The position numbers were made by a program, and so were the translations under genes. A stretch of DNA of 64,000 nt from Streptomyces sp. NBC_01591. Lineage in GTDB: Bacteria; Actinomycetota; Actinomycetes; Streptomycetales; Streptomycetaceae. The stretch's first letter is position 1. The number at the start of each line of letters is the position of its first letter. The DNA lies in NCBI RefSeq assembly GCF_035918155.1, contig NZ_CP109327.1:4154001-4218000 (forward strand), given 5' to 3'. Below the pieces are notes generated by a model that was not told the origin of the DNA, searched no databases, and was given only the letters and a program-made list of their open reading frames with translations. Below, piece by piece: positions 19,997-28,509 of the stretch.

Positions 19997-20956
19997 GTGG
20001 CTGGATTCAGGATCGGACGCGGCCGGGACAACCGCACCCCGCAGCAAGCGCAACAGCAACCGCGGCAGCAGCCGTACGGCACACAGGCACCACCGCCGTA
20101 CGGCCAGCAGCCCTGGCCGCCGGCAGGAGGTAACGCGGCCCCACCCCCGTACAACAACGGCGGCAACGGCGGCTACAGCAACAACGGCAACGGCTACAAC
20201 GGCGGCGGCCAGGGCGGCCAGGGCGGCGGCCACGGTGAACCGGAGTACTTCGGCGACCCGTACAACCAGCAGCCCCAGCACCCCCACGGTTCCCCTCAGC
20301 ACGGCGACCCGTACGCCAACTCCCCCGGTCACACCCAGGCGTTCAGCATCGGCGAGGACCCCTACGGCCCCGGCGACACCTACCGCGCCGGCCAGGCCCC
20401 CGCCCAGCCCGTGGGCCCCCGGCTGCCGTGGAAGGAGCTGCTCACCGGCATCGTGCTCCGCCCGGGACCGACGTTCTGGCAGATGCGCGACTACCCCGTC
20501 TGGGGTCCGGCGCTCATCGTCACGTTCCTGTACGGCCTGCTCGCGCTCTTCGGCTTCGACCAGGCCCGGGACGACGCGATCCACGCGACGATCTCCACCG
20601 CGGTGCCCTACGTCGTCATCACGGGCATCGGCTTCGTCATCGGCGGCCTGGTCCTGGGCGCGGTCACGCACACGCTCGCCCGCCAGCTGGGCGGCGACGG
20701 CGCGTGGCAGCCGACGGTGGGCCTGTCCATGCTGATCATGTCGATCTCGGACGCGCCCCGCCTGATATTCGCGCTCTTCCTCGGCGGCGAGAACTCCCTG
20801 GTCCAGATTCTCGGCTGGGTCACCTGGCTGGCCTCGGCCGCGCTCTTCACCTCGATGGTGAGCAAATCGCACGACCTGCCGTGGCCGAAGGCGCTGGGCG
20901 CGTCCGCGATCCAGCTGATCGCACTGCTGTCGATCATCAAGCTGGGCACGATCTGA
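19997..20956 (+). CDS. Yip1-family membrane protein with Pro/Gln/Gly/Asn-rich leader
   Basis: 319 residues from GTG 19997. The first 140 residues are low-complexity (PPPYGQQPWPP, repeated NGG and QGG). From residue about 145 the Yip1 domain begins: WKELLTGIVLRPGPTFWQMR, then five or so membrane helices with ARQLGGDGAWQPTVGLSMLI and SMVSKSHDLPWPKALGASAI. Bacterial Yip1 proteins are common in Streptomyces; their function is not known. Convergent with the phosphoribosyltransferase gene, sharing a bidirectional terminator. Confidence 0.82.
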   Translation: MAGFRIGRGRDNRTPQQAQQQPRQQPYGTQAPPPYGQQPWPPAGGNAAPPPYNNGGNGGYSNNGNGYNGGGQGGQGGGHGEPEYFGDPYNQQPQHPHGSPQHGDPYANSPGHTQAFSIGEDPYGPGDTYRAGQAPAQPVGPRLPWKELLTGIVLRPGPTFWQMRDYPVWGPALIVTFLYGLLALFGFDQARDDAIHATISTAVPYVVITGIGFVIGGLVLGAVTHTLARQLGGDGAWQPTVGLSMLIMSISDAPRLIFALFLGGENSLVQILGWVTWLASAALFTSMVSKSHDLPWPKALGASAIQLIALLSIIKLGTI

Positions 20957-20981
20957 CGCACGCCCGCCCACGGACACCGAA

Positions 20982-21012
20982 AACCCCCGGCACACGCAAT
21001 GTGCCGGGGGTT
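20982..21012. terminator. Bidirectional terminator between the Yip1 and PRTase genes
   Basis: AACCCCCGGCACA (20982-20994), five-base loop, TGTGCCGGGGGTT (21000-21012), then CTTC; on the other strand the stem is followed by TTCGG. Confidence 0.9.
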
Positions 21013-21025
21013 CTTCACATCCTGC

Positions 21026-21535
21026 TCAGGCGTCCAGAACCTGCCCGCTGCGCCGCACGACGGGCTTGTCCACACTCCACGGGAAGTTGATCCAGCGGTC
21101 GGTCTTCTTCCACACGTATTCGCACTTCACGAGCGAATGCGGCTTCTCGTAGATGACCGCACTGCGCACCTCGGCAACATGATCGATACAGAAATCACGC
21201 ACCAGCTTCAGCGTCTTCCCGGTATCGGCGACGTCGTCGGCGATCAGGACCTTCTTGTCCGAGAAGTCGATGGCATTCGGAACGGGCGCCAGCATGACCG
21301 GCATTTCCAGGGTGGTGCCCACCCCGGTATAGAACTCCACGTTCACCAGGTGAATGTTCTTGCAGTCCAGGGCGTAGGCGAGCCCGCCGGCGACGAATAC
21401 CCCGCCGCGAGCGATGCTGAGCACGACATCGGGCTCGAACCCGTCGTCCGCCACGGTCTGCGCCAGCTCACGCACGGCACGACCGAACCCCTCGTAGGTC
21501 AGGTTCTCCCGCACGTCGTCCACGTCACCGCTCAT
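21026..21535 (-). CDS. Phosphoribosyltransferase (xanthine/hypoxanthine-guanine type)
   Basis: 169 residues from ATG 21535. The PRPP-binding motif reads VLIADDVADTGKT; an early IARGGVFVAGGLAYAL forms the other PRPP loop, and the C-terminus WKKTDRWINFPWSVDKPVV is typical of Gpt-like enzymes. It would attach ribose phosphate from PRPP to a purine base for salvage in the cytoplasm. It follows dcd by only six bases on the same strand, making a two-gene nucleotide-metabolism operon. Confidence 0.85.
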   Translation of the reverse strand: MSGDVDDVRENLTYEGFGRAVRELAQTVADDGFEPDVVLSIARGGVFVAGGLAYALDCKNIHLVNVEFYTGVGTTLEMPVMLAPVPNAIDFSDKKVLIADDVADTGKTLKLVRDFCIDHVAEVRSAVIYEKPHSLVKCEYVWKKTDRWINFPWSVDKPVVRRSGQVLDA

Positions 21536-21541
21536 GGGCCA

Positions 21542-22117
21542 TCACACCTGGGTCCGATGGAAATTCATGAACGACCGCGACGCGGTCGGCCCGCGCTGGC
21601 CCTGGTAGCGCGACCCGTACCGCTCGGAGCCGTACGGGAACTCAGACGGAGAACTCAGCCGGAACATGCACAGCTGCCCGATCTTCATCCCCGGCCACAG
21701 CTTTATCGGCAGCGTCGCGAGATTCGACAGCTCCAGCGTCACATGACCGGAGAAACCGGGGTCGATGAACCCTGCGGTCGAATGCGTCACAAGCCCGAGC
21801 CGCCCCAGCGAACTCTTGCCCTCCAGCCGCGACGCAAGATCGTCGGGCAGCGAGATGACCTCGTACGTCGAAGCGAGCACGAACTCACCGGGGTGCAGGA
21901 TGAACGCCTCATCCCCGTCCGGCTCGACCATGCGAGTCAGATCGGCCTGCTCGACGGCCGGATCAATATGTGGATAGCGGTGGTTCTCGAACACCCGGAA
22001 GTAGCGGTCGAGCCGCACATCGATGCTCGAGGGCTGCACCATCGACGCGTCGAACGGATCAATGCGCACACGTCCGGCGTCGATCTCGGCCCGGATGTCC
22101 TTATCTGAGAGAAGCAC
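21542..22117 (-). CDS. dcd: dCTP deaminase
   Basis: 191 residues from GTG 22117 ([15 protein letters not shown]), which is the usual length and start in Streptomyces; the longer upstream frame is unrelated. Conserved blocks: [68 protein letters not shown] and the C-terminal [15 protein letters not shown]. The enzyme deaminates dCTP; actinobacterial members of this group often also release pyrophosphate to give dUMP directly, feeding thymidylate synthesis. Forms an operon with the phosphoribosyltransferase gene. Confidence 0.95.
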   Translation of the reverse strand: MLLSDKDIRAEIDAGRVRIDPFDASMVQPSSIDVRLDRYFRVFENHRYPHIDPAVEQADLTRMVEPDGDEAFILHPGEFVLASTYEVISLPDDLASRLEGKSSLGRLGLVTHSTAGFIDPGFSGHVTLELSNLATLPIKLWPGMKIGQLCMFRLSSPSEFPYGSERYGSRYQGQRGPTASRSFMNFHRTQV

Positions 22118-22185
22118 GCCCCGAGGATACGCAGAACGCGCGGGCCCACCCCAATCCGGGACCACCCGCGCGCCTGCCGCCGCCG

Positions 22186-22359
22186 CTACCGCCGCTCGAA
22201 CACCACGGGCACGGCATGCCGCAACCGCGCACAACGCGGACAGCGAATAAGCCGCCCGGGACCGATCCGCCCGGCCCCGAGCTGCTGCATCGGGAACGAA
22301 GCGGTAGCGAAAACGTGCCCTTCGGCACAGCGGACGACGGTGCGCTCCATGGAGTCCAT
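22186..22359 (-). CDS. Small zinc-ribbon-like protein
   Basis: 57 residues from ATG 22359, with GGAAGGGAC upstream (an ATG at 22350 gives 54). The protein has [14 protein letters not shown] and [19 protein letters not shown], so C-x-x-x-H and C-x-x-C ligands typical of small zinc-binding domains. Such one-domain proteins are conserved in Streptomyces; no partner or reaction is known. Located 68 bases upstream of dcd on the same strand. Confidence 0.68.
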   Translation of the reverse strand: MDSMERTVVRCAEGHVFATASFPMQQLGAGRIGPGRLIRCPRCARLRHAVPVVFERR

Positions 22360-22582
22360 CAAGTCCCTTCCCCAACAAGCCTTGGACGAGAAAGCCACAT
22401 TAGGGGATGAACAGGACGCCGCTCCACACGGCACTCCGACCACCCACGCTACGCCCCCAACTCCCGCCCACGGCACCCGCATCCACCCTCCACCGACAAC
22501 AAAAAGGCCCCACGGCTCAAACGCCGGGGACCTGGCATGGGGTACAGTGTGGGACGGTAGCGCCGCCCGAGCGGAACGCTTC

Positions 22583-22656
22583 GCGGGTGTAGTTTAATGG
22601 TAGAACATGAGCTTCCCAAGCTCAGAGCGCGAGTTCGATTCTCGTCACCCGCTCCA
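22583..22656 (+). tRNA. tRNA-Gly (anticodon CCC)
   Basis: The acceptor stem pairs GCGGGTG (22583-22589) with CACCCGC (22646-22652), followed by T and an encoded CCA. The anticodon stem TGAGC/GCTCA encloses TTCCCAA, giving anticodon CCC. The T arm GCGAG-TTCGATT-CTCGT is standard. The 3' 44 bases are the attachment core of the islands to the right; the complete gene is kept here. A TACAGT -10-like box is found about 30 bases upstream. Confidence 0.95.
22613..22656. other. Attachment core, copy 1 (inside tRNA-Gly)
   Basis: The last 44 bases of the tRNA, from the anticodon loop to CCA, recur exactly at 34977-35020 and 39449-39492 and imperfectly at 44501-44544. This is the leftmost copy and is part of the functional tRNA gene, as expected for an attL site. 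Confidence 0.9.
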
Positions 22657-22661
22657 CGACG

Positions 22662-22688
22662 AAGGCCCTGGTCGGAGACCAGGGCCTT
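22662..22688 (+). terminator. tRNA-Gly terminator
   Basis: AAGGCCCTGGTC (22662-22673), GGA loop, perfect complement (22677-22688), then GTTTGTTGT. Compensated versions of this stem follow att copies 3 and 4. Confidence 0.88.
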
Positions 22689-22716
22689 GTTTGTTGTCTA
22701 GACCACTCCGGGCCCG

Positions 22717-22735
22717 CGTGCCATTCGCGTGCCAT
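22717..22735. repeat. Left arm-type repeat after att copy 1
   Basis: CGTGCCATTCGCGTGCCAT, two direct CGTGCCAT units, begins 61 bases after the attachment core. The same motif lies the same distance from copy 3 (39553-39571). Candidate integrase arm site. Confidence 0.65.
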
Positions 22736-22753
22736 ACGCGCTGTAACGGGACG

Positions 22754-23050
22754 TCAGGTTGAGTTCCGGCGGGTGCGGCGGCGCATGTCTTCTGTCTCGG
22801 GATCGTCGGTCAGTGCTGCTGACGGGGCGGGGTCGCTCAGGCCGAGGATGTGGAGCGGGATGCCGAGTTCGGCGGCGACGGCGCGTAAGACCCGGGTGTC
22901 TTCCGTCCCCCGTCCGCTCTCCAGGCGGCTGAGCTTCGACTGGTGGTAGCCCAGCGCGGAGGCAACGTCCGTCTGCGAGCGGCCGGTGCGCTGTCGGGCG
23001 TGCTTGATCGTCTCGCCGATCTTCTCGGCCTCGGTTTTCACGTCTGCCAT
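22754..23050 (-). CDS. XRE-family HTH protein, probably truncated
   Basis: 98 residues from ATG 23050. The XRE helix-turn-helix is complete (IGETIKHARQRTGRSQTDVA, SALGYHQSKLSRLESGRGT), followed by RVLRAVAAELGIPLHILGL. Streptomyces relatives normally continue for 300 or more residues with TPR-like repeats; here the frame ends in DMRRRTRRNST. It may be a stand-alone DNA-binding fragment left at the island edge. It diverges from the ATP-binding protein gene. Confidence 0.72.
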   Translation of the reverse strand: MADVKTEAEKIGETIKHARQRTGRSQTDVASALGYHQSKLSRLESGRGTEDTRVLRAVAAELGIPLHILGLSDPAPSAALTDDPETEDMRRRTRRNST

Positions 23051-23210
23051 CCGTCCGCATCGAGCATGCCCCTGCGGTCGAGCGTAGGCGGGTGGTACAG
23101 GGGCGTCATGCAGCTTCTGCATAGACGATGCGGTACGGGCACAGAGCGTCGCGAACGGAGCATCCAGGGCGGTTCCTTGGGGTGGTCGATCCGACTCCTG
23201 GAGGCCGCTC

Positions 23211-23663
23211 GTGGAAGCGCACCAGCTCACCTTCGCTCTCCCGCCAACACCGGTAGCCGTGCCCACGGCACGACGCCAGATGCGGGAGGCCATAGCCGCC
23301 TGGCCGGCGGTGCCCGCAACGTCGGAAGCCGTCCACACGGCCGAGCTGGTCGTCAGCGAGCTCGTCACGAACGCGGTCCGTTACGCCGGGCATCAGCCGA
23401 TCAGCGTCGTAGCCCAGCTCTCCGACGCGGTTCTGCGGGTGGAGGTCAGCGACGCAAGCCGCACTCTGCCGAAACCGGCGCTGCCGGACGAGGACGGCGA
23501 AGGCGGACGCGGTCTCTTCCTCGTCGGCGTCCTCGCAGACCGCTTCGGCACGGCGTCGACGGAGTCCGGTAAATGCTGCTGGGCCGAGATCGACATGGCT
23601 GCCCCACCTCCTGCCGGGGCTACTGCCGCCTTGTCCCTTCCTATGCAGAGGAGTTGTACGTGA
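23211..23663 (+). CDS. ATP-binding protein, anti-sigma/RsbW-like histidine kinase fold
   Basis: 150 residues from GTG 23211, with GGAGG six bases upstream. HATPase_c_2 motifs: AELVVSELVTNAVRYAG (N box), RVEVSDAS (G1), and GEGGRGLFLVGVLADRFG (G2). Streptomyces carry dozens of these small anti-sigma-factor-like ATPases, usually without kinase partners. Its stop overlaps the GTG of the MurA-like fragment (GTGA). The C-terminal tail past the fold (AAPPPAGATAALSLPMQ) is unusual and may be a read-through product. Confidence 0.8.
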   Translation: MEAHQLTFALPPTPVAVPTARRQMREAIAAWPAVPATSEAVHTAELVVSELVTNAVRYAGHQPISVVAQLSDAVLRVEVSDASRTLPKPALPDEDGEGGRGLFLVGVLADRFGTASTESGKCCWAEIDMAAPPPAGATAALSLPMQRSCT

Positions 23664-24190
23664 GTACCCGCGTCCCCGTCGTCATGTCTCAGGTCATCGC
23701 GATCCGGCCCGGTCGGCCCCTCGCCGGTGCTGTGACGGTCGACGGTTCGAAGAACGCCGCGCTCCCGCTCGTCGCGGCTGCGGCAGCCCTCCTTCGCCCC
23801 ATCCGTCTCGACAACGTGCCTGCCAGCTCCGACGTCCAGACGCTGCTTGACCTACTGCGGCAGTCGGGCTGGGACACCGCCCATCCGGTCGGTGACAGCC
23901 ACACCGTCCTCGTTCTCCCCGGCGAGGCGACCCCGACGCCCGGCGGCCTGGGCGAGGCCGCGTCCAGCATCCGTGCCTCGTACTACCTCGTCCCCGCTCT
24001 GATCGCCCGGTGCGGCCGGGCCCGGCTTCCCTGGCCGGGCGGTTGCCGGATCGGCGACCGCGGCATGGAGCAGCACTTCAAGGTGTATGAAGCCTTCGGC
24101 GACCGCGTCCGCGTGGATGAGATGCCATCGCGATCGTGGAACGGGTGTCCGACCAGCTCAAGACTAGTGTCTACAGCCGCGAGAACGTGA
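23660..24190 (+). pseudogene. MurA-like enolpyruvyl transferase, N-terminal fragment
   Basis: From GTG 23660 (coupled to the gene before) about 155 residues match UDP-GlcNAc 1-carboxyvinyltransferase: GRPLAGAVTVDGSKNAALPL, SSIRASYYLVPALIARCG, WPGGCRIGDRGMEQH and VYEAFGDRVRVDE. A normal enzyme has about 420 residues with the catalytic loop after this point. Similarity stops near 24120 and the frame then reads unrelated sequence to a stop at 24190. It cannot be an active MurA. Confidence 0.75.
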
Positions 24191-24441
24191 TCTTCGGCTT
24201 GGTCACCCACCTCAACCGACATCCGGACGACGAGACAGGCAGGGTGGGCGTCCAAGCCCTCATCCAGCGACGCAGCCGCACGGTCTGGATGGACCTTCCC
24301 GACGCCGGCTATCACGAGGCAATCCGCTGCCATGACTCCGGCATCCCGGTACGTGTCCGTGGCGTACTCAATAGCCCGCCCGGAGGCGCCGCCACAATGC
24401 AGGTCGCCGACTTCGGGCCGGATCCGCCCCTGGGGCAGTAG
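24136..24441 (+). pseudogene. Fragment of a conserved actinobacterial protein
   Basis: About 100 residues in a frame different from the MurA fragment that precedes it. It reads RENVIFGLVTHLNRHPDDET, VGVQALIQRRSRTVWMDLPD, AGYHEAIRCHDSGIPVRVRG and ends ATMQVADFGPDPPLGQ. The beta-rich pattern looks like the C-terminal domain of a conserved hypothetical family. No credible start codon or ribosome site is present, so it seems to be a piece joined to the MurA fragment by a deletion. Confidence 0.5.
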
Positions 24442-25197
24442 CGCTGTCATGCCGCACTGTTCATGGGTGTTACTCGGAGGGCCCCGCATGGCCCGCACCG
24501 GCTGTTGTCCCGCCAGCGCCGTCTGGAAGCCATTCCGCTTCACCGGTCTCAGACCTTCAGTCCGGCTTGCTGACACAGACTGGATCAATGACATCGAACG
24601 CGCCGCGTACGGACTCAACAACCACCAGACCCCCGAACGGCGTCCATGAGTCTCAGGGGTGGGCCGATGACATCGCCGGGGGCTCCTGGAAGCTCACGAC
24701 CGGTTCCACGGCGGGAGGGAGCTCAGTACCGCTGCTCGATCCCGAAGGACGGTTGACCGGACGATGCCGGCAGGCTCGCGGCCACAAGGTCTCCTGCGAG
24801 CTGTTGGGAGGGCTCCCCGGAGCCCCGGGCCCGCAGACACAGGTTCCGATGGACTGCAGACGTCGCAACCGATTGACCTCCTTACTTTCGAAGAACGCTG
24901 CACTCAAGGTAAATGAATACCTGTGCCGGCGGCCACAGAATTTAACGGCCCCTACTGGGAGAATTTCTGCCGCAGAACGTACGGGGAAATATTTGACACA
25001 CACAAGCCACCACGGCGTGCTACTGTCGGACTCGGTTGCAGTTTTGGTACCCAAAAAGACTTCAAGCACCTCCGGTCGGCCTCCATGCCACAGGGAAGCG
25101 CTTTGTATTTCCGGTCATTTTCCGGGCGGGGCATCATCGCGGCGACGCGGTTTCCGTACAGTACGGATTCCGGTGTACTGCCCAAAGGAGATATGAC
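24442..25197. other. Gene-poor stretch before the first cold-shock gene
   Basis: No convincing gene. Frames here are short and without family patterns. The last 180 bases or so (25020-25190) are probably the promoter and leader of the cold-shock gene, as such genes usually carry leaders of 100-200 bases; the AAAGGAG ribosome site is at 25184. Confidence 0.5.
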
Positions 25198-25401
25198 ATG
25201 GCTACTGGCACCGTGAAGTGGTTCAACGCGGAAAAGGGTTTCGGCTTCATCGAGCAGGACGGTGGCGGCGCTGACGTGTTTGCCCACTTCTCGAACATCG
25301 CCGCCCAGGGCTTCCGCGAACTGCAGGAAGGTCAGAAGGTCAGCTTCGACATCGCGCAGGGCCAGAAGGGCCCGACGGCCGAGAACATCGTTTCCGCCTG
25401 A
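25198..25401 (+). CDS. Cold-shock protein (CspA family), copy 1
   Basis: 67 residues from ATG 25198, with AAAGGAG eight bases upstream. RNP1 KGFGFIEQ and RNP2 DVFAHF are present in [17 protein letters not shown]. It binds single-stranded nucleic acid and prevents mRNA folding. A perfect terminator follows, and the DEAD-box helicase gene lies downstream. It differs at about 15 positions from copy 2 at 30004. Confidence 0.96.
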   Translation: MATGTVKWFNAEKGFGFIEQDGGGADVFAHFSNIAAQGFRELQEGQKVSFDIAQGQKGPTAENIVSA

Positions 25402-25419
25402 CGCTGGCGCGCATTTCGT

Positions 25420-25457
25420 AGCTGGGGCCCGCATCCCTCGGGGTGCGGGCCCCAGCT
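25420..25457 (+). terminator. Terminator of cold-shock gene 1
   Basis: Perfect 14-bp arms AGCTGGGGCCCGCA (25420-25433) and its complement (25444-25457). Confidence 0.88.
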
Positions 25458-25697
25458 GCACGCATTTCCGCAGTGGTTCGCCCACGGGAATAAAATATTG
25501 AGGCGCACAGGCTCCTCGGAGCCGCGCCCGGCGATGCACCGGATTCTATTTCGCACGCCATCTCCCATTTTCGCGTACGTCGACACGGATTTCCCGCGGG
25601 CCACGTTCGCATTCCATTCGGTCCGTGCCTGTGATTCCCCGCGCTGCTCTTACGCTGCGGAATTCCTTGATACGCGCCGTATCAAGGAAGGTTCTGC

Positions 25698-27221
25698 ATG
25701 AACCCCACACGCACGAACAGCCGTTCCTCCCGTGCCCGCCGCAACGGCGGCCACGGGTACGACTCCACTGCTGGTTCGATTCGGGGCAGTCGCTTCGGTT
25801 CGTCCGCCCCGAACCGTTCGGCAGGTCCGAACCGTTCGGCAGGTCCGAGCCGTTCGGGTGGCCGGCGGCCCGCCGCGATGCAGGGAGAGTTCGCCCTGCC
25901 GGAGACGATCACTCCGGCGCTGCCCGCAGTCGAGGTGTTCAGCGACCTCGACATGCCGAGGAGCCTGCTGGCCGCGCTCACCGCGCAGGGCGTGACCATG
26001 CCGTTTCCGATCCAGGGCGCGACGCTGCCGAACTCTCTGGCGGGCCGTGACGTCCTGGGCCGCGGCCGGACCGGCTCCGGCAAGACTCTCGCCTTCGGCC
26101 TGGCCCTGCTGGCCCGCACCGCCGGGCAGCGCGCCGAGCCCCGTCAGCCGCTGGCCCTGGTTCTGGTACCCACCCGGGAACTCGCTCAGCAGGTCACCGA
26201 TGCCCTCACCCCTTACGCCCGCGCTGTGAAGCTGCGCCTGGCCACTGTCGTCGGCGGGATGCCGATCGGCCGGCAGGCGAGTGCTCTGCGGGGCGGCACC
26301 GAAGTCGTCGTCGCCACCCCTGGCCGCCTCAAGGACCTCATCGACCGCGGTGACTGCCGGCTGAACCAGGTCGCCATCACCGTCCTGGACGAGGCCGACC
26401 AGATGGCCGACATGGGCTTCATGCCGCAGGTCACCGCGCTCCTGGACCAGGTCCGCCCCGAGGGCCAGCGCATGCTGTTCTCTGCGACCCTGGACCGTAA
26501 CGTCGACCGTCTGGTCCGTCGCTACCTCACCGACCCCGTCGTCCACTCCGTGGACCCATCCCAGGGTGCGGTCACCACGATGGAACATCACGTCCTGCAC
26601 GTGCACGGTGCCGACAAGCACCGGCTGACGACGGAGATCGCGGCGCGCGACGGCCGGGTGATCATGTTCCTGGACACCAAGCACGCCGTGGACCGCCTCA
26701 CCCAGGACCTCCTCGCCAGCGGTGTCCGGGCTGCCGCCCTGCACGGCGGTAAGTCGCAGCCGCAGCGCACCCGCACCCTCGCCCAGTTCAAAACAGGGCA
26801 CGTCACCGTCCTGGTCGCGACGAACGTCGCGGCGCGCGGCATTCACGTCGACCACCTCGACCTCGTCGTGAACGTGGACCCGCCGACCGACCACAAGGAC
26901 TACCTCCACCGCGGCGGCCGTACCGCGCGGGCCGGCGAGTCCGGCAGTGTCGTCACCCTGGTCACCAACAACCAGCGCCGCGACATGACCCGCCTCATGA
27001 CGGCCGCCGGCATCGTGCCCCAGACCACCCAGGTCCGCTCCGGCGAAGAGGCACTCAGCCGGATCACCGGCGCCCGGACCCCCTCCGGCATTCCCGTGAC
27101 GATCACCGCGCCGGTACCCGAGCGGCGCAAGCGCGGCGCGGCCTCACCCGGCCGACGCAGCCCCGCTTCGGCTGCCCGGCGCGGGACCATGCGGCAGTCC
27201 ACCTTCGATGCGGCGGCCTAG
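25698..27221 (+). CDS. DEAD-box RNA helicase
   Basis: 507 residues from ATG 25698, with AAGGA upstream. An Arg/Ser-rich leader with repeated PNRSAG/PSRSGG motifs (about 60 residues) precedes the helicase core: Q-motif region PFPIQGATLPNSLAG, GRGRTGSGKT (motif I), PTRELA, ATPGRL, LDEAD (motif II), FSAT (III), then helicase C with FLDTKH, VLVATNVAARGIH, HRGGRTARAG (VI). The C-terminus is short and basic. Such enzymes unwind structured RNA, often in the cold, and pair functionally with the neighbouring cold-shock proteins. Transcribed with the CBS gene. Confidence 0.93.
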   Translation: MNPTRTNSRSSRARRNGGHGYDSTAGSIRGSRFGSSAPNRSAGPNRSAGPSRSGGRRPAAMQGEFALPETITPALPAVEVFSDLDMPRSLLAALTAQGVTMPFPIQGATLPNSLAGRDVLGRGRTGSGKTLAFGLALLARTAGQRAEPRQPLALVLVPTRELAQQVTDALTPYARAVKLRLATVVGGMPIGRQASALRGGTEVVVATPGRLKDLIDRGDCRLNQVAITVLDEADQMADMGFMPQVTALLDQVRPEGQRMLFSATLDRNVDRLVRRYLTDPVVHSVDPSQGAVTTMEHHVLHVHGADKHRLTTEIAARDGRVIMFLDTKHAVDRLTQDLLASGVRAAALHGGKSQPQRTRTLAQFKTGHVTVLVATNVAARGIHVDHLDLVVNVDPPTDHKDYLHRGGRTARAGESGSVVTLVTNNQRRDMTRLMTAAGIVPQTTQVRSGEEALSRITGARTPSGIPVTITAPVPERRKRGAASPGRRSPASAARRGTMRQSTFDAAA

Positions 27222-27267
27222 AACCTTCGTGATCAGGAAACTGACCCATCTCTGCAGGAGGTACGTT

Positions 27268-27666
27268 GTGACGCTGGTCCAGATGCAGCCCCACTCGGCG
27301 AACGCCACCCCCGTGCCCAGGACGGCGCTCGACACCATGAACACGGCCGGGCCACAGGTCTGCGACGACATGACCGTCGAGGTGGCCCTGTCCGTCATGG
27401 CCAGCGCCAGGACCGGACACCTAATGGTCTGCGACAACGACGGTCTGTGCACCGGACTGGTCACCCAGGCCCAGCTCACCACCGTCCGCGACAGCCCCGC
27501 CTACACGGACCGGCTCCAGCTGCGCGACATCCTCGGCGACCGCGGGCCGCACACCTCGCCCGCCACCATGATGGCCGAGCACGCCACGCACCACCGCCGA
27601 CCCGCTACCCCGTCCGCCGTGGACGAACAGGACAGCGCGTCGGGCGTCCTCGCCCTGGCCCTCTGA
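27268..27666 (+). CDS. Small CBS-domain protein
   Basis: 132 residues from GTG 27268 (GCAGGAGG nine bases upstream); the longer frame overlaps the helicase end. One CBS-like unit is seen: QVCDDMTVEVALSVMASART, GHLMVCDNDGLCTGLVTQAQ and LRDILGD. CBS pairs bind adenine nucleotides; a single unit would have to dimerise. It sits between the helicase and a conserved small protein, 46 bases after the former, so likely in one transcript. Confidence 0.72.
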   Translation: MTLVQMQPHSANATPVPRTALDTMNTAGPQVCDDMTVEVALSVMASARTGHLMVCDNDGLCTGLVTQAQLTTVRDSPAYTDRLQLRDILGDRGPHTSPATMMAEHATHHRRPATPSAVDEQDSASGVLALAL

Positions 27667-27724
27667 ACCGTCTCACCACGGCGGAACAATCTCCTTCCTC
27701 TCTCTGTGATCCCTGTGAGGCATC

Positions 27725-28036
27725 GTGCGCTGTGTTATCGCCCGCTTCCCGTTCGAACTCACCAGGAGCGGCGTCCTGGACTCCATGAAGGGCGTCAAGC
27801 CCGAGGAGGTCGTCGGCGAGTCCGTGACCATCGGCCGCCGCGCCTACCCTGTCAAGCAGGTCGGCGAGGTCATCACCCGCCAGGACCGCCGCGACTTCAG
27901 CGCCGACGAAGTCCTCCGTGCCATGACCAAGCTCGGCTTCACCTGCCGCAGCCTTCCCCAGGCCGCCGCGCCCACCCGCGCCCTCAGCCCGCTCCAGCAC
28001 GCCTCCGCGATGCTCGGCGTCCCGGCGGCCGTCTGA
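27725..28036 (+). CDS. Conserved actinobacterial small protein, unknown function
   Basis: 103 residues from GTG 27725. It reads MRCVIARFPFELTRSGVLDS, then KGVKPEEVVGESVTIGRRAY, PVKQVGEVITRQDRRDFSAD and RAMTKLGFTCRSLP. The same small protein is found near cold-shock and DEAD-box genes in other Streptomyces; no function is established. No membrane segment or metal motif. It is the last gene of the run before a strong terminator. Confidence 0.78.
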   Translation: MRCVIARFPFELTRSGVLDSMKGVKPEEVVGESVTIGRRAYPVKQVGEVITRQDRRDFSADEVLRAMTKLGFTCRSLPQAAAPTRALSPLQHASAMLGVPAAV

Positions 28037-28079
28037 CCGTCTGACCGATGAGAAGCGCGAGCTGACACCCGAACAGCCA

Positions 28080-28115
28080 AGAGGGTCCGACCGGCACACG
28101 CTGGTCGGACCCTCT
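28080..28115. terminator. Bidirectional terminator
   Basis: AGAGGGTCCGACC (28080-28092) and its perfect complement (28103-28115) lie between the convergent small-protein gene and the GvpU-like gene. Confidence 0.85.
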
Positions 28116-28149
28116 CGCGTACCGGTGAGTTTCTCTACGCGGCGCGACG

Positions 28150-28509
28150 TCAGTGATCGGAGTAGCTGAAGTCGCCCATGGTCCAGGCGCTGACATCCGC
28201 GATCGAGACGCGGTACATCCCACCCGTCTCCGGGATCCCCACCGTGCCCTGAAGGATCCGCGCCATATGGAAGTGCAGATAGGCGGGCGGCCCATCCCCC
28301 CGCGTCGTAGCGGTGAACATGGCGGAGAACTCGCCCAGACGGGACGAGTCCGTCAGGACTTCCGACACCCGTTGCCTCCACACGGCTTCGGGAGCCAGCC
28401 GGCCGGTGATGACAGCACCACCGCTGACCACGGTCAGGGACATCTGATTGCTGTGCCCGGACTCCACCAGCGTGGCGACGTCAACGAGCAGCTCGTCAGG
28501 CTTCGACAT
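28150..28509 (-). CDS. GvpU-like accessory protein
   Basis: 119 residues from ATG 28509 (MSKPDELLVDVATLVESGHS). The pattern LTVVSGGAVITGRL, an acidic middle, PPAYLHFHMARILQG and YRVSIADVSAWTMGDFSYS follows the gas-vesicle accessory protein GvpU of Bacillus and its Streptomyces relatives. No structural gas-vesicle gene (gvpA, gvpF and so on) lies in the window, so a gas-vesicle role is doubtful. The likeness is by eye and moderate. Confidence 0.5.
   Translation of the reverse strand: MSKPDELLVDVATLVESGHSNQMSLTVVSGGAVITGRLAPEAVWRQRVSEVLTDSSRLGEFSAMFTATTRGDGPPAYLHFHMARILQGTVGIPETGGMYRVSIADVSAWTMGDFSYSDH

Noticed and set aside
28150..28509. Gas-vesicle cluster suggested by the GvpU-like protein
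   Set aside because: No GvpA, GvpF, GvpN or other structural gas-vesicle gene was seen nearby; only the single accessory-like protein.
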